Assembly: GCA_016808115.1 (NCBI GenBank)
Contig: JAEQBH010002439.1
Span: 682,001 to 746,000, forward strand
Direction of reading: 5' to 3'
DNA: 64,000 bases
Source: Tetrastigma voinierianum
Taxonomy: Eukaryota; Streptophyta; Magnoliopsida; Vitales; Vitaceae
Position numbers and translations under genes: made by a program. Positions 23,894-36,074 of this stretch are shown piece after piece. The stretch's first letter is position 1. The number at the start of each line of letters is the position of its first letter. Under the pieces are notes generated by a model, which did not search any database, was not told the origin of the DNA, and worked only from the letters and a program-made list of their open reading frames with translations.

Positions 23894-25726
23894 TGTAACA
23901 CCCCAAAATACACCCTAGTCGTTTTTAAACATAATTAGTTGGTATATTGGTTGTGTTTTGGACTTGGGTTGGTTGATTGTAATCCTCAATTAAGGAATAT
24001 TTATATTAAGGAAATATTGGGGTTTTAGGGGAGATGCTGTCAAAATTTCTCCAACTTCGGATAGTCATAATTTCTTGTTCGAACTACGTTCGGATGTTCT
24101 TGGAAGCTCTATAAATCATTTGGTCTAAAATCCATCCATATATAGGTTGATAATATTGGAACTCATATTAGGTCGAATACAAAAAACGATGGAATCACAG
24201 TTGCTCATAGATCCGCGATTCTGTGAAGTCTCCAACTTCGGACGGTCATAATTTCTTCGTCCAATCTCCGTTTCAGATGTTCTTAGACTCTATGGAAATA
24301 ACTTTGAGTCTAGAATCTATCCATATATAGCTTGATAATATTGGAACTCATATTAGGTCCATAAAGCACGAAAATAGTAGGCCCTAGCGAGGCATGCTCG
24401 TAGTCCTTTGTTCATGGAAGCCTCGACTTGGATGGTCATAATTTCTTCGTCCGAACTCCGTTTCGGATGTTCTTGGACTCTATGGAAAGCCCTTTGAGTC
24501 TAAAATCCATCCATATATAGATTGATGAAATTGGAACTCATATTAGGTTGAATATCATAAATATCATTCTGATATATATGATCACGTTCATGATACCGAC
24601 TAGGGCGATCATAATTCTCGTCAACTTTGTTTCAGAATGTTCTTAGGATTCTATGAAAAGCCCTTTGAGTCTAGAATCTATCCTGTATATATATCTTGAT
24701 GAAGTGGAATGATAGTAATAGCTTATAAGTATACGCCAGTAGCCATAGTTATTCATGCATATAATGAGATATGAAAAATGCAAAGATACGAATAAATAAT
24801 TGTAAATATCGCATATGATCACCGGATGACAATAATTATTAGAATATGAGATATGTATTGAACATAAAAATACACATGGATTGTCTACTTAGAATGGTAG
24901 GATAGATGGGCATTCTATTAGGGAAAAATGAAGTTTACAACATCTTGATGGGTTAATGCATTTTGGTCATTACAAAACTTTGGGCATATAGATGGTCATT
25001 ATCTCGTACAATGATAACAGCGCCTTCGGACCCTTATAAACCACTGTTTCGTACAGTGAGTACAACGTCTTCAGGCCCTTATAGTCTCCTTTATCTACTT
25101 CTAAGGGTTATGCAGACATGAAACATAAAACAAATGACTTGAATATGACATATGAAATGATATGACATGATAAGAGAAGCATAGCACCGCTATGCGATGA
25201 CAAGTATATTGTGACAAGAACATAAAGCAAAGTGTAAAATGATATGAAATGTATATGAACGTTGATAAGAAATGAAACATGATATGATAAGTAAAGATGA
25301 GATATGTATAAGCATGTTTAAATGATATGATATGTTAGATGTGTATGCATGTGTATAGAAGTTTGATGATCTGTGTTAGTGGTCGTCCACAAGTTTATTC
25401 CCACTAAGCTATAAGCTTAGCACAGGTGTTTCATCCGTGTAGGTATAGGAGAAGCAGAAACGAGAAGTCGGGACACTTCACATCGGCCAGCCAAAGGCAA
25501 CCATACTAGGTGCCGCAAGACCTTTTGGTCTATTTTTGTATATGTTTTTTGTTTTTGTAAACAATGTAAATATTGTAAATGTTGAACACTTCCATATATG
25601 GAGCTTGTATATATTTTGTAATCTGCTGCTACAGAATATAGTACAAGAATAAGCTTAAAGGTTATCCGTTTATTAAAAAAAATGACACCCTCGCTTGACA
25701 CCGGGTGCCGGGTTGGGGGTGTCACA
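23894..25726 (+). mobile_element. Family 2 solo LTR F, innermost level of the nest
   Basis: This 1833-bp LTR starts TGTAACACCCCAAAATACAC and ends GGGGGTGTCACA. The site ATGTG is duplicated exactly at 23889-23893 and 25727-25731. Removing it restores the family 1 LTR sequence ...CTTGATGAATG/TGGGTTGAG..., as seen uninterrupted at 36160-36185. Internally it has about four copies of a 175-190-bp unit (24049-24720). No internal element sequence is present. Confidence 0.95.
24049..24720 (+). repeat. Tandem array in LTR F, about 4 copies of a ~180-bp unit
   Basis: Units begin near 24049, 24230, 24421 and about 24595. Each carries CTCCAACTTCGG-like, GGTCATAATTTCTTCGTCC, GGATGTTCTTGGACTCTATGG and TCCATCCATATATAG-like blocks. 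The same unit is arrayed at 42924-43660 and, reversed, at 14160-14640. Confidence 0.88.
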
Positions 25727-27760
25727 ATGTGGGTTGAGTTTTTCTTTGGGACTACGTCCAATAAAGACTCATAGTTCAAATCATAAAATGAAATGTAATT
25801 AATGTGTGTTGGGCGAAGCAAGAAGGGGGTCGTTAATCCCCTCAGGTGAAAAGCCTGGAACATGGGTGTAAGAGACCCACGGCATGAGCCAAAATTTATG
25901 TATGGGTGTAAAAGACTCGTAGTGTAAGCCGAAAAGTTCTATTGCCCAAAAGAAAACACACGGTCATGTTTATCACTTAGACCTAGAGTCAAGTGATAGG
26001 AGTAAGGATTGACTCGGGATTGGTTACCCATTGGAAAATTGCATTGGGTGTTGGTGAGCCGATAAAGGCTCGGTATATGGGTGTCATTGGTATTACTAGT
26101 GCGATTGCCACACTTGGCATAGGCATGTGTGGGAGTCAGTGAGTGACTCGGGGTATGGAGCATGGAAACATTTTCATGCATGATATAAATCATTCCATGT
26201 ATGTTGTAAATTGTATGGAATGTGGATGTTGTGTTGTGCCATTACATGTGCATTTTAGGTGGGGAGTAGCCCTTGTAGAAGAATTTAACTACTAGGCATT
26301 GTTCACCCCATCGTGGGATCCCCCTTTTAGGTAGAGGGAGTATTTAGGAAGACGACGCTCACTAGAGGCCGCTTTTGAGAAGAAATCCGACATGTGACTT
26401 TGATTATATATCTTTGTAAAACATGTATGAAACATTATGATTGATACATGTTTGTATAGGAGTATAGTTAACCGTTGAAACTATTGTAATATAGTTGGTT
26501 ATATTTTGGTGAGTATGGATGTATGGGTCCGACGTGGCCATTTTTACACATGTTTGAGTCTCGGGTAGAGAGATACTCATTTTGTGACATTAAGACACTT
26601 AATGGCTATATATATTCCGCGAGTTGACGGATCATCAACGGACGCCCGAGTTTGGGGCATCATAGAATGTAAATTATATACTTTTGATATAATTATCCAT
26701 GGTACTTGGCATAAAGTACGGTTTATAAATTGTTCCATGTAGTGTATTATACATGTAACACGAGCTAACATTCAGTAACATTTTGCATTGTATATGCACA
26801 GGGGCATCGCATTGGGTTGGGTGTGAGTGCATGGTTGGTAAATTGACACTGCGTTTGGTGTTTGATTGGGTGAGCTCGGTAAATGGGACAACGTTCAACA
26901 GAGTTGCACGGTTGCATGAAATGGAAAATATGTTTCGGGTGTTAGCAAGAATGGATAGATCCCCCCTAGGGTGAAAAACCCACCAATTATGGTCAGACAT
27001 AGTTCCCAGTGGTGAAAGGCCGTAAAAGTGTATGGGTTTGAGGAGCAGCCCGCAGTGAGGCACCAAAAATCCGCTACTCACAAAAAGGCGCATGGATTTT
27101 GAATATAAATGATTATTGTGATGTATCATCCAAAAAACTTTTGGTTTATAAACATATGAAATTGATTTTGAAAATGATCATTGGATGTCATCCAAAATGA
27201 CGGTTTTTCACACTTGGCATAAGCATGTGTGAGGGAGTCGATGAGGACTCGGGACATAGGGTATGATGAGTCTCATATCATTTCATGGCATATAGGATTC
27301 CATTTAGAATTGACATATTCTTCATTGGAATGTTGATGTGTGTATTATTGTGTGAACATGGAATTGCAAGTGCACTTAAGTGGGGAGTAGCCCTTGTGAG
27401 ATTATCCTTCTTGGGGCGTTCTTCAGCAATATGCTGGGGCACTCTTCGGGTGCGGTCGTATACGGAGCGGTTGACACTCATACGGGACCGCAGGTGTGAA
27501 GAAAGTCAAACTGTGGCTTTGAGAAACCTTTTTGTAAAAAAAAAAAACTAGATTTTACATGTAATATTTTGTATATAAAAGAGTTGTAACTCAAACTCTT
27601 ATGAACTGTTTTGATAAATTTGTATATTTTTCTAAAATAAATAGGCATGAATGGATCCCGGTGAAAGAGACGCGATATGGTGGTATCGAGATATGCGATA
27701 CCCAGGTATTCCGTGCGTTGACGGGTTGTCAACGGGACCCCCTAGTTTTGAGGTGTCACA

Positions 27761-29090
27761 TAATGTGTTTTTTTACTCAATTTTAATAATTACAAGTTTT
27801 AATTATGGTAAAATTTAATGTAAGGTATATAAGATATTGGTGTATACTAAAACAAACACTAATCGTTAGACTGGTGTTATTTATTTGTAACAAGGAAAAA
27901 ATCCGGATCACTAAGAAAATAATAGAAGATACAAAATTATGAACGATTAAACCCCTTGTATTTATAATTGAAGTTATATACTTATTTATCTAATTTTTAT
28001 ATTTTTATAAGAACAAGGAGACCTAATAGAAAATTTGTTGAAAATGGATACAAAATTACATATATACAAATAAATTGCAGGATAAATAACTAAAATTGTA
28101 TGTTTAAAACCAGTAATCTTGTGAAGAAATGTAAAGTAATTTAATCATGCAATTTTTATTATTTCAAATCAATTGTTGATGATAAGATGGGAACACATTT
28201 TAGCATGATCTTTCTTTATATATAAAATATGTCTCTTTTCTCAATTTTAATATTTATAAGTTGGAAGTACAAAGGAAGGATACCTTACATTAAACTTTAT
28301 GGTACTTCCAAACTTTTTCTTATAATAATTTATAGATGAACAAATTGTTAGATCATAATGTTTGGGAGATATTGGGGAAAACCAAAAGAAACATTTATTT
28401 TAATTTATATAAGATTCAACCTCATATGTCTCAGTACGGACTTTTTAATATGACTAGCAATAGATATTTCATGAGTGACTCGATTTTATATAAATATCAA
28501 ATATATATTAAATCAATGGAAACTCTGAATGTCATAAGGAAGAAACAAACCCTTCAAAATAGTGTATATCGAACTCCTCAATATTTAAACCCTAAAAAAT
28601 ATAATGTATTAATTTTTGTCCTCAATATTAATGTTTATAAGCTTGAAATATTTTAAATTTTAACAGAAGGTAGGTGAAATATTGGAGCAAACTGTAAATG
28701 TTAATGGTCTTTTGCATGACTAATTTTGTTAAAAGTGGGATCATAACGCATAAACGTAATATTTATGTTTTAGATTAACCATTATCAATGCAAGACAATG
28801 TTGTAAATAATCAGCCAAGAAAGATATGCATCAAATGGTTTTTGACATTTATTGTTCTAAGCATCTTATTTATAATTAAGGAAAACACATGTTTTCAATA
28901 TTGATTAAATAAATTATAAAAAAATACATGTATGGTTTTTTATATTTATTATATTTTTCTTTTACATTTTATTTTTTAGATGCCAATAAAATTTAGTGGA
29001 ATTGTAATTAAATCGTAAACCCAAATAGTATATAATTTATTGTCATTATTTCATAAACAAAAATTTTGAAAAACATATTAAAATAAGTAT
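27761..29090. other. AT-rich repeat-derived spacer
   Basis: No gene is seen. The 27761-27870 stretch (ATATTGGTGTATACTAAAACAAACACT) continues the sequence left of LTR G. A second copy of part of it lies at 28113-28320 (CAATTGTTGATGATAAG, CTTTATATATAAAATATGT) and a third at 50440-50690. A 106-codon open frame at 28336-28656 is AT-driven and unrecognised. Confidence 0.5.
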
Positions 29091-29226
29091 AATTTTTTTT
29101 GACAATTAAGCAATTTTTTTATAATTTAGTAAACTGCCCCCACTAGAACTCGAACCGAGGACCCCTCCTTGAATGTTTTGCCTTTTTAAAGTTTGAAGGC
29201 TCTATCACCCGAGTTATGCATGTTGA
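29091..29226 (-). mobile_element. tRNA-derived SINE copy 1
   Basis: On the minus strand it has an A box-like GATAGAG preceded by ACTCGGGTG, a B box-like CTCGGTTCGAGTTC (29149-29162), then AGTTTACTAAATT and a 3' tail TTAATTGTCAAAAAAAA. Layout and tail match the three copies at 47919, 48150 and 49652. The head resembles a plant tRNA (TAGCTCAGTTGGTAGAG type). No coding capacity, as expected. Confidence 0.85.
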
Positions 29227-31092
29227 CAAAATAAGTATAACTTTTTTGAAACTTAAAAATCAAAATATTAACATTAAAAAATTAAGTTATAAAATAAAGA
29301 ATAAAAATAATGAGTACTTTTTTTTTAATTCAAACTAGCAATCCACCAATAGAAATACATAAAAATTCGTTAAAATTCATATATGATGAAACACCTAGGT
29401 TAATAGTATAATAAATCATATTAAAATTTATAATTTTGAAAACACTATAGTAACTAGAATACACAGCTCGGTTTTGTAAGATACAAATGGCCCATTAATA
29501 TGATTTTATTGTCTTATCTTTATCAGTATGTTTTAACAAATGCGAATTCTTTGCAACTAGACAATGAAAAACAAAACATTGTAACAAGACGACACAAAAC
29601 CAAACATCAAAACAAGACGAAGAAATCACGAAAAATAAAATAAAACTATGATAAATGTGGAATAACCACTTTTTAAGAAATAAATTAATTGAAAGAGACA
29701 TAAAAAGGTGATTTCAAATATAAAAAATGACCAATTAGAGTGGTGACTAGGGTTTTTCACCTCCGCCCTTTTCTCCTTTATTAAAAGAATGAGTACTTAA
29801 AAATTAAACCTTATAAATTATTAGATACATAAAATTAGGATGATAGAGCTTATACGAAAATAAATAAATAAAAAGGTGAAGAATGATGAAAGCTCCTACT
29901 GAGGAGTATAAGAACTTTATTTGTTTATATAAAATTCAATTCTTGTTTTTAGAGGAGCATAAGAGTAAAGTCATTTTTATTATACATAGTAATAAATTAA
30001 AGTTTATTGTAACACAACCACATACACAACAAATTTAAAAAAAACCAAAAAAAAATCTTGGATCACAATCTTCAAGATCAAACCGATTCAAGAAAATACA
30101 AGGTTGGGCAATTTTAAGAAGTTTTTTTTTTATCCCAAGAATTTTCCATTTTTTATTTGTAAAATAATCCTTTAATCATGGAGTTTTTATTTTGTTTCTA
30201 TTTAAAATTTATTATTTACTATATATAAATGTGTAAGATTATTTATATGTAGATGATGAATATAAAATGGAAATTTTAATGATCCTTGACATAAAGTAGG
30301 TTTTCAGGCAAATTGGATTCAAAAATTAAAAATACTTATTAAAAATTAATATAATTTGTATGGAAAAAGATTTAAAAAAAAAAAACAAGTGAGCTGAATT
30401 TCGTATATAAAATTATTTTTAGTAACATATAAAATTATTTTTAAAAATTAAATCTAAAATATTTTTATAGGTACCAGATTATTATTATTATTTTTACATA
30501 ATGGATAAGATGTACTTAGGATTTTACAACATTTTCAAATTTGACATTTTTATTAATACACTAGAATTTTCAACTTGGGAGGATAAATATTATTTAAAAA
30601 AAAAGATGTTGCATAACTTATTAAGAAGGTTGTTGATGAAAAAAGAAACAAACTCTTTAACTTGACTCATTAGGGTAAAGAATGAATGGATATAAAATTC
30701 TAGGTAAGATTAGACGTGACATTAGAGTAAATCATTTTAGTTTTATTAACTTCTTTGGAAACCTAGCCGTCCCTTCCATTCTTTATTTCAGGCCATTGTT
30801 CGTTAGAGAGGAAGGGTGATTTTTTGAAATCACCCCTTCCATCGTTTTCTTCCCTAGATATGGGTTTTCTTTTCCACTAAAGTGGTTTATTCCACTCCGA
30901 TCTAGGTTTGCCTTTGTTTTTTCGTGTTTTGTCGCTGACATATTACGACATGTTTTATCGCCGACTTGTTATGGTGGGTAGCTGTGTCATCAACGATTAA
31001 CTTATTTGTAGTTTTTGCGTTGGTAGTTCAGATGACAAAGTTCCATCCGATAGTCATCAGATCAAATCCTGTTCGTCAGTATGTGCATGTTG
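29227..31092. other. AT-rich spacer, no gene seen
   Basis: The stretch is strongly AT-rich to about 30720. From 30740 to 31092 it is more mixed and includes GGTAGTTCAGATGAC and AGATCAAATCCTG at 31020-31072, loosely like Pol III A and B boxes. I do not call a gene or element here. Confidence 0.4.
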
Positions 31093-32313
31093 TGTAAAAC
31101 CCGAGAAAATTCCAATTTTCTGAAAAAGGGTAAAATGGTCATTTCGGTAAAAATCCGAAATTTTTCTAGATCTCGGATGATGAAGCAGTTCGTCGTTGGG
31201 TATGCCGAGAAATCTAGCTACCCGTCCAAATTTAGTCGATTACGAGGCGATCGAATTCGCGTTTTTAGAGCAGAGTATCGAGTGCCTTAAAATGGGTTTG
31301 AGAGACATGTGATGTGACAAAAGTCACCCATAACATGTACTCATGTGACACATGTTGCATGAGTAGAAAGATTATGGAAACGGACGGTTGAGATTGTGCC
31401 ACGTGTCAAAATCCAAGAGAAGAAAGATGGATAGCATTTTTGGAATTCTAAATGAGGAAAAGAACAAAATAGAGAATAGTGACCTTCTCAAATCAAAAGG
31501 GCAAAACGTGAAGGAGAAGGAGAGAAAAGATGTAGAAAGTTAGGTTTTTGAGATCTTGATATTTTAGAAGAGAGAGAGCGTATTCTATATAGATTCCGGT
31601 CGATCGGGCCGAGTCGGTTCGGCCAGACAAGAAGGAGAAGTGTTTTTGCCTTGACGAGGGCAACGCGTGGGCACTGGTTTTAAGGAGTTTTGACAAACTC
31701 CGTGAGGTAGGGTTTTATCCTACTTGTTTTACTCTTGATTTAAGTGTTTTGTAATGCTTGAGTTGATTGAGGCCGTGAGTGACCGTTTGATCGGTCCCAA
31801 AACTTGAAACCGAAATGTTGGAATTTATGAGACCCATTTGGACAGTCCGTGACAATTTTAGGGACTGTTTTGGGTGTTTGTGTTGTAATTTGTGAAATAA
31901 ATTGTGTTTGGTGTGCATGAGGCCGGGAATGGCCATGGTATTCGATTCCACAAAGTGGAACCGATGTGTGCTGAGTGGGCTGTCCACGGACAGCCCATTG
32001 CTCTGTTTTTGGGACTGTTATAAACAGTCCCGGTTGGCTTGAAATGGACCCAAAACGTCCATGTGTTGGGTGCTTGAAATTGATGAAATGAATGGTTTGA
32101 GTTGTATAGGAATTAGTAGGTTAATGCATGAACTTTGTGTATTAACATGAGGTCACAATTATATGGAATATAATTGTGTGTAGATCATTGGAGATGAGTT
32201 TGTGATTAGCTCAAGTGAGTTAATTTGGGTGATGGTTGGCCAAAATTTGTATATTGGTGTAAATTGTGTTGAAAATTACATAACATGTTGTATGAAGTTA
32301 AATATGTTGAAAT

Positions 32314-32395
<82 letters not shown>

Positions 32396-33203
32396 GAATA
32401 TATTAGCATGAATGACATGAAATGGCATAATGCATTTTCATATGCACCGAGGTAACCTAGAAATTAGGTGTGTGTGTGTGTGCATGACATGAATTTTCTG
32501 AAAAACGAACATGGTTGCGAAAGGAATTTCACAGGATGATATTCCGGAGAATGGGGTTGGGAGATGGTCCAACAGATCATTTTGGATGAGGACCGTGACA
32601 TTTCGGAAGATTCTCAACACATTCGCCTCGGAGGGTAGTCCCATCTTTTTACCGAATTTTGGTAGTGTATTTTCAAGAACAACAAGTTTTGTTTTGAAAA
32701 TGATTATTTTTCTCATACATGGCTTAGGCAAGTGTGAGGAGTGATTGAGGACTAAATGGGAATGGGCATTTAGACATTCAGTAGAATCACGTATTTACTT
32801 GAGTGTGTTTACATTAGACATTGCATATGCACTTAGGTGGAGAGTAACCCATTTAGGGTGATTCCCTCTTGGGCGATAACTCACCATGTCGAGGGAATAT
32901 TTTCAGGTACAGGGAGCGTTCGAGACGGCACATTTAGAGGCCGATTTTTTTGAAGAGAACGGGTTATTAACTTTGATGTTTGGGATAATATGTATTAAAA
33001 TTGTAGATTTTAATTTGTATTTGTATTAAGAGTAATGAAATGACTCTTAGACTATTGGAATATAGTTGGGTATATATATTGATGAGTGTTGATGCAGGGG
33101 CCCAAGTGGCCATTTTTACTCAGGTATGGGTCGTGATACAAGGCGTATAGATTTTAAGTGGGTTGTGGGTAGTCAAACGGACACCGAGGTTTAGGGCGTC
33201 TGA
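31093..33203 (+). repeat. 5' LTR of element B
   Basis: It starts TGTAAAACCCGAGAAAATTC and ends near TTAGGGCGTCTGA, about 2.11 kb, where the 3' LTR has GGGGCGTCACA. It shares long runs with 37862-39963, including AATAGTGACCTTCTCAAATC, the AGAGAGAGAGCG run and GAGAATGGGGTTGGGAGATGG. A (TA)n tract lies at 32320-32384. Confidence 0.9.
32320..32384. repeat. (TA)n microsatellite in B 5' LTR
   Basis: About 65 bases of TA, directly before GTATGTATGTGAATATATTAGCATGAAT. Element A has the same downstream ATATTAGCATGAAT block without the tract. Confidence 0.97.
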
Positions 33204-33204
33204 C

Positions 33205-33220
33205 TTGGTATTGTCGGAGC
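33205..33220 (+). other. Degenerate tRNA-Met primer binding site of element B
   Basis: TTGGTATTGTCGGAGC follows the LTR end by one or two bases; the intact form at 40266 is TGGTATCAGAGC. Confidence 0.75.
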
Positions 33221-34309
33221 CTACGTTCTGAATACCTAGGGAGCTGGGTTTGGTATCCATCACCACTTAGTGTGGATTCGATGTGAGGTTAGGTATGTGA
33301 TTACCTGGGCCAATCACGGGACGGGGATTAGAGCAACGCGTGCATGGTGTTTTATATGTGATTGATGTATATAACGACAGATGATGTGTGATCATGTGAT
33401 TAATTGATGAATTGTTATGTGAATGGTGAGCATAACAGGAATTGTTATGTGTTGTGTGAATTGGGTGCTTAGGTAAATAACACATAGTGTATTGGAAAAT
33501 TTTGGAGTTTCTGATGTGTGGCAAAAGCGGGTGAAATAAATAAAATAAATTTTAATAAATTTATTTGGTTTATTGAAAAATAAAATAAAATTTTAATAAA
33601 TTTTAAAGTTGAAAACTAGGGTTAGTGTTAGAACAGGAGGTTTTGAGGAAATTTGGACAAAATGGTCCAAAATTAAATGAAAAAAAAAATGAGGTGAAGA
33701 AAATTGTTTTCTAAGGTTTTACAATTTGTAAAACTGGAAAAAAAAATCAAATAAAATAAACTTTAATAAGTTTATTTGATGTATATAATATTTTAATTTG
33801 ATTTTCTATTATTTGAAAGAAATGAAAAAAAAGTGTAAAAAGCGAAAAAACAGTCTTGAGATATTGGTTGGGCTCTTGCCCCAGCGTAATCACAAATACA
33901 ATGGAAAATTGTATCGTGTTATGTTCGTTGGTGAAGTGGGCTGGGAATTGTATTGCAACCTTAGGTTGCTGGGTTCTGGTGTATTGCAACATGGGGCAGT
34001 TGGGTTGCAGGGTGTTTGTGTCGCAATACACCAAAGTGTATGTGTAATGAGAGCTTGAGATTTGGAGGAGCGTGTCAATCTAACGAAGGTGTATTAATGT
34101 GTTTGAGGGCTTAAGTGGCGGGGAGAGGTGTGTCGCCAATGGGGGACAGTATTGTGATAGTAGAGTTAATTCTTTGGGAGTTTGTATTGCAATACACTAT
34201 AGTGTGTGTGACGGGGGAGGCCTCAGTGTATTGTGACTCGTCCCATTGTTTTACGAGGAGTCCTTTGTTTAGACACTTTTCATAGATAAGCATTCACAAT
34301 TTTTTTTTG

Positions 34310-34395
<86 letters not shown>

Positions 34396-34622
34396 AAATT
34401 TTGAAAAAATCAAATAAAATGAGATAAAATTTTAAAAAATGAAATTTTAAAAAATAAAATTTTTGATGTTGATTATGATATGATATGGAAATTGAATTGT
34501 CTTGCATTGCCTATAAATGCAAGGACATAGTATATAAAGCGTGATACGTGTATGAATAGTGTCTAAAGAGTACGTGTTTGAGCCTTAAGAGATCTTGCAT
34601 CGAATTGCTTGCCATTTGAACT
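33221..34622 (+). other. Leader of element B with short palindromes and a (TA)n tract
   Basis: No coding signal is seen. The part at 33890-34240 repeats GTATTGCAA/TTGCAATAC-type strings, including the perfect palindrome GTATTGCAATAC at 34184-34195. A TA tract of about 78 bases occupies 34313-34390. The end resembles the leader of element A at 8655-8735. Confidence 0.6.
34313..34390. repeat. (TA)n microsatellite in B leader
   Basis: An uninterrupted TA tract, flanked by T-runs and AAATAAAATTTT. Confidence 0.97.
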
Positions 34623-35860
34623 ATGTAGTGGCTAGTCGAGGCGGCGTAGGGTCGATCCACGAGTCTTCAGTCGAGACACCAGGCATTTTGACCCGGCCAG
34701 CGGCTTTTGATCGGCCAGGCCTTTCTTGAAATTTGTAAGGGTTGTGGCTAGCTGCTTGGGTTGCACGCACTGGTAGCGGAGTAGTCGGGGAGGTCAGTAA
34801 CCTCGGAGGTTTAGAGTACATCATCCTCCGACAGCATTCACGGGGAGGAGATCCGATGGTGGCGGACCATTGGTTCATGCGAGATTGAGAAAGGTGTTAG
34901 AGATTTATGGAGATTACCTCGATGCGACCGAGGGTTAGACTAGGCTGGCGTTCCGGCTAGAGGGGAGGCTTAGAGCATGGTGGAAATGAGCAAAGACCTC
35001 TAGAGACCTAGAGAGCAATGAAGCTTCAGGCGAGTTCCGTGATCTTTTCATGGGTAAGTATTTTCCGGATCTTTGCGAGGCATGCGAAGGCTCGGGGAGT
35101 TCCTAAATCTGAAGGCGGGGGATGACAAGCTGTGATGGAATATGTGGCTAGATTCATGGAGCTAGCCCGTTTTGCTGATGACTACGTGGCCACGGACATG
35201 GCCAAAGTTAGGAGATTCGAGAATGGGCTGAAGTTGTCCATTCGGGGTAGGATAGTAGGACTTCGCCTACAGGACATGGACTCCATGGTTGGGACGGCTC
35301 TGACCATAGAGAGAGAGATCGAGGATGCTCGGAGCACTCGAGATGCGGGTGTTGGTAGCAAGAGGGAGGATCAGCCTTCTTCTAGTTAGGGGAAGAGCGA
35401 GAGACTACCTTCCTTGCAGTTTGGGACCGAGGGCTAGGATTAGGCATCACAATTGACCCCGGGGCGGAGGATATGTTACTTAGATGGCACGGGCATGTGT
35501 GGGGTGGGGATTGTCCCCGAAGACGGGGATCCCCGAGACATTGGGACAGCGGAGTCCCAGTGGTTGTGAAACCGGGAGAGTATACATTTCATTCCTCCAC
35601 ACCTAGTGCGGGTCGAGAGGAACCGGTTTTGATTTCGGGGTGCTATACAAGCACGCCGAGAGGCACAGTGGAGTTAGAGGGGGCCGGAGTGTGGGTCGGG
35701 GTCGGGTACGGGACTCACCAGTAGGGACTTCTAGTTAGGCGGGGCGAGACGATATGTTGTTATGTTGACAGCCTTGGGCATGAGGCGAAATTGTCCTAGG
35801 AGCGGAGGTCTCATGGTACTCTGTTTGAACATCTGAAGCGACCGGATAAGTAAGTGCGTT
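34623..35860 (+). pseudogene. gag remnant (Retrotrans_gag domain and two zinc-knuckle traces)
   Basis: The start is placed at the ATG at 34623, followed after a small insertion by ASRGG, as in the gag starts at 40585 and 62203. The capsid-like core is clear: ADHWF and EKVLEIYG (34860-34905), a SRAWW-like block (34965), FRDLFMGKYFPD (35035-35070), then the open stretch 35132-35389 with MEYVARFMELARFADDYVATD and GRIVGLRLQDMDSMVGTALTIERE. A CCHC-like stretch is seen at 35473-35540. A second, better one (CYHC-like ..QPW..MRRNCP) follows a glycine/arginine-rich part near 35755-35800. Frameshifts and stops disrupt both ends. Gag forms the particle and binds the RNA genome. Confidence 0.85.
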
Positions 35861-35879
35861 TCTCTTTCTTGGACTTGTT

Positions 35880-36074
35880 GGTAGAGTAAGCGTTTAAGTG
35901 GATCTATCATATTCACTCATTATTGCATCTTGTGTGATGGATTTGGGCTTAGAGGTTAAGGACTTTAAACCGGGTATAGATGTTCTTCCCTAGGATGTAG
36001 GGTGAGAGTTGACGATGAGTCGGATTACAAGTTAGAGATCTCAGATTACGCTCATGGTGGACCCGAGGAATGGG
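35880..36074 (+). pseudogene. Aspartic protease, N-terminal remnant (element B)
   Basis: The region at about 35895-35955 reads VDLSYSLIIASCVMDLGLEV, aligning with the active-site neighbourhood of Ty3/Gypsy proteases (DSGA.HSFI...LGLEV). The catalytic DSG triplet is no longer intact. Weak protease-like sequence continues to about 36070, where family 1 LTR sequence begins. Confidence 0.65.

Larger units (their letters stand above)
22802..26664 (+). mobile_element. Family 1 solo LTR E, middle level of the nest
   Basis: It starts TGTAAAACTCAAG and ends GGGGCATCATA (the usual final CACA changed to CATA). The 5-bp site GAATG is duplicated exactly at 22797-22801 and 26665-26669. Without the nested LTR at 23894-25726 it is about 2.0 kb. 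It carries family landmarks near its end: the GTAAGAGAC(C) block at 25867, the AAAACACACGGTCATG block at 25950, and GATCATCAACGGA at 26630. It is inserted in LTR G. Confidence 0.92.
21723..27760 (+). mobile_element. Family 1 solo LTR G, outermost of a three-level nest
   Basis: The LTR starts TGTAAAACCCGAGAAAAATA at 21723 and ends GAGGTGTCACA at 27760. Removing the inner LTR (22802-26664) leaves about 2.17 kb, the normal size for this family. No internal region or second LTR is adjacent, so it is a solo LTR. Flanks are AGATG on the left and TAATG on the right, not an exact duplication. The flanking DNA rejoins into a sequence that resembles 50560-50690, which acts as a related empty site. It includes a purine-rich tract at 22130-22320. 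Confidence 0.85.

Noticed and set aside
28336..28656. 106-codon open frame in AT-rich DNA
   Set aside because: Residues (I, Y, N, K, F) reflect base composition; no motif.
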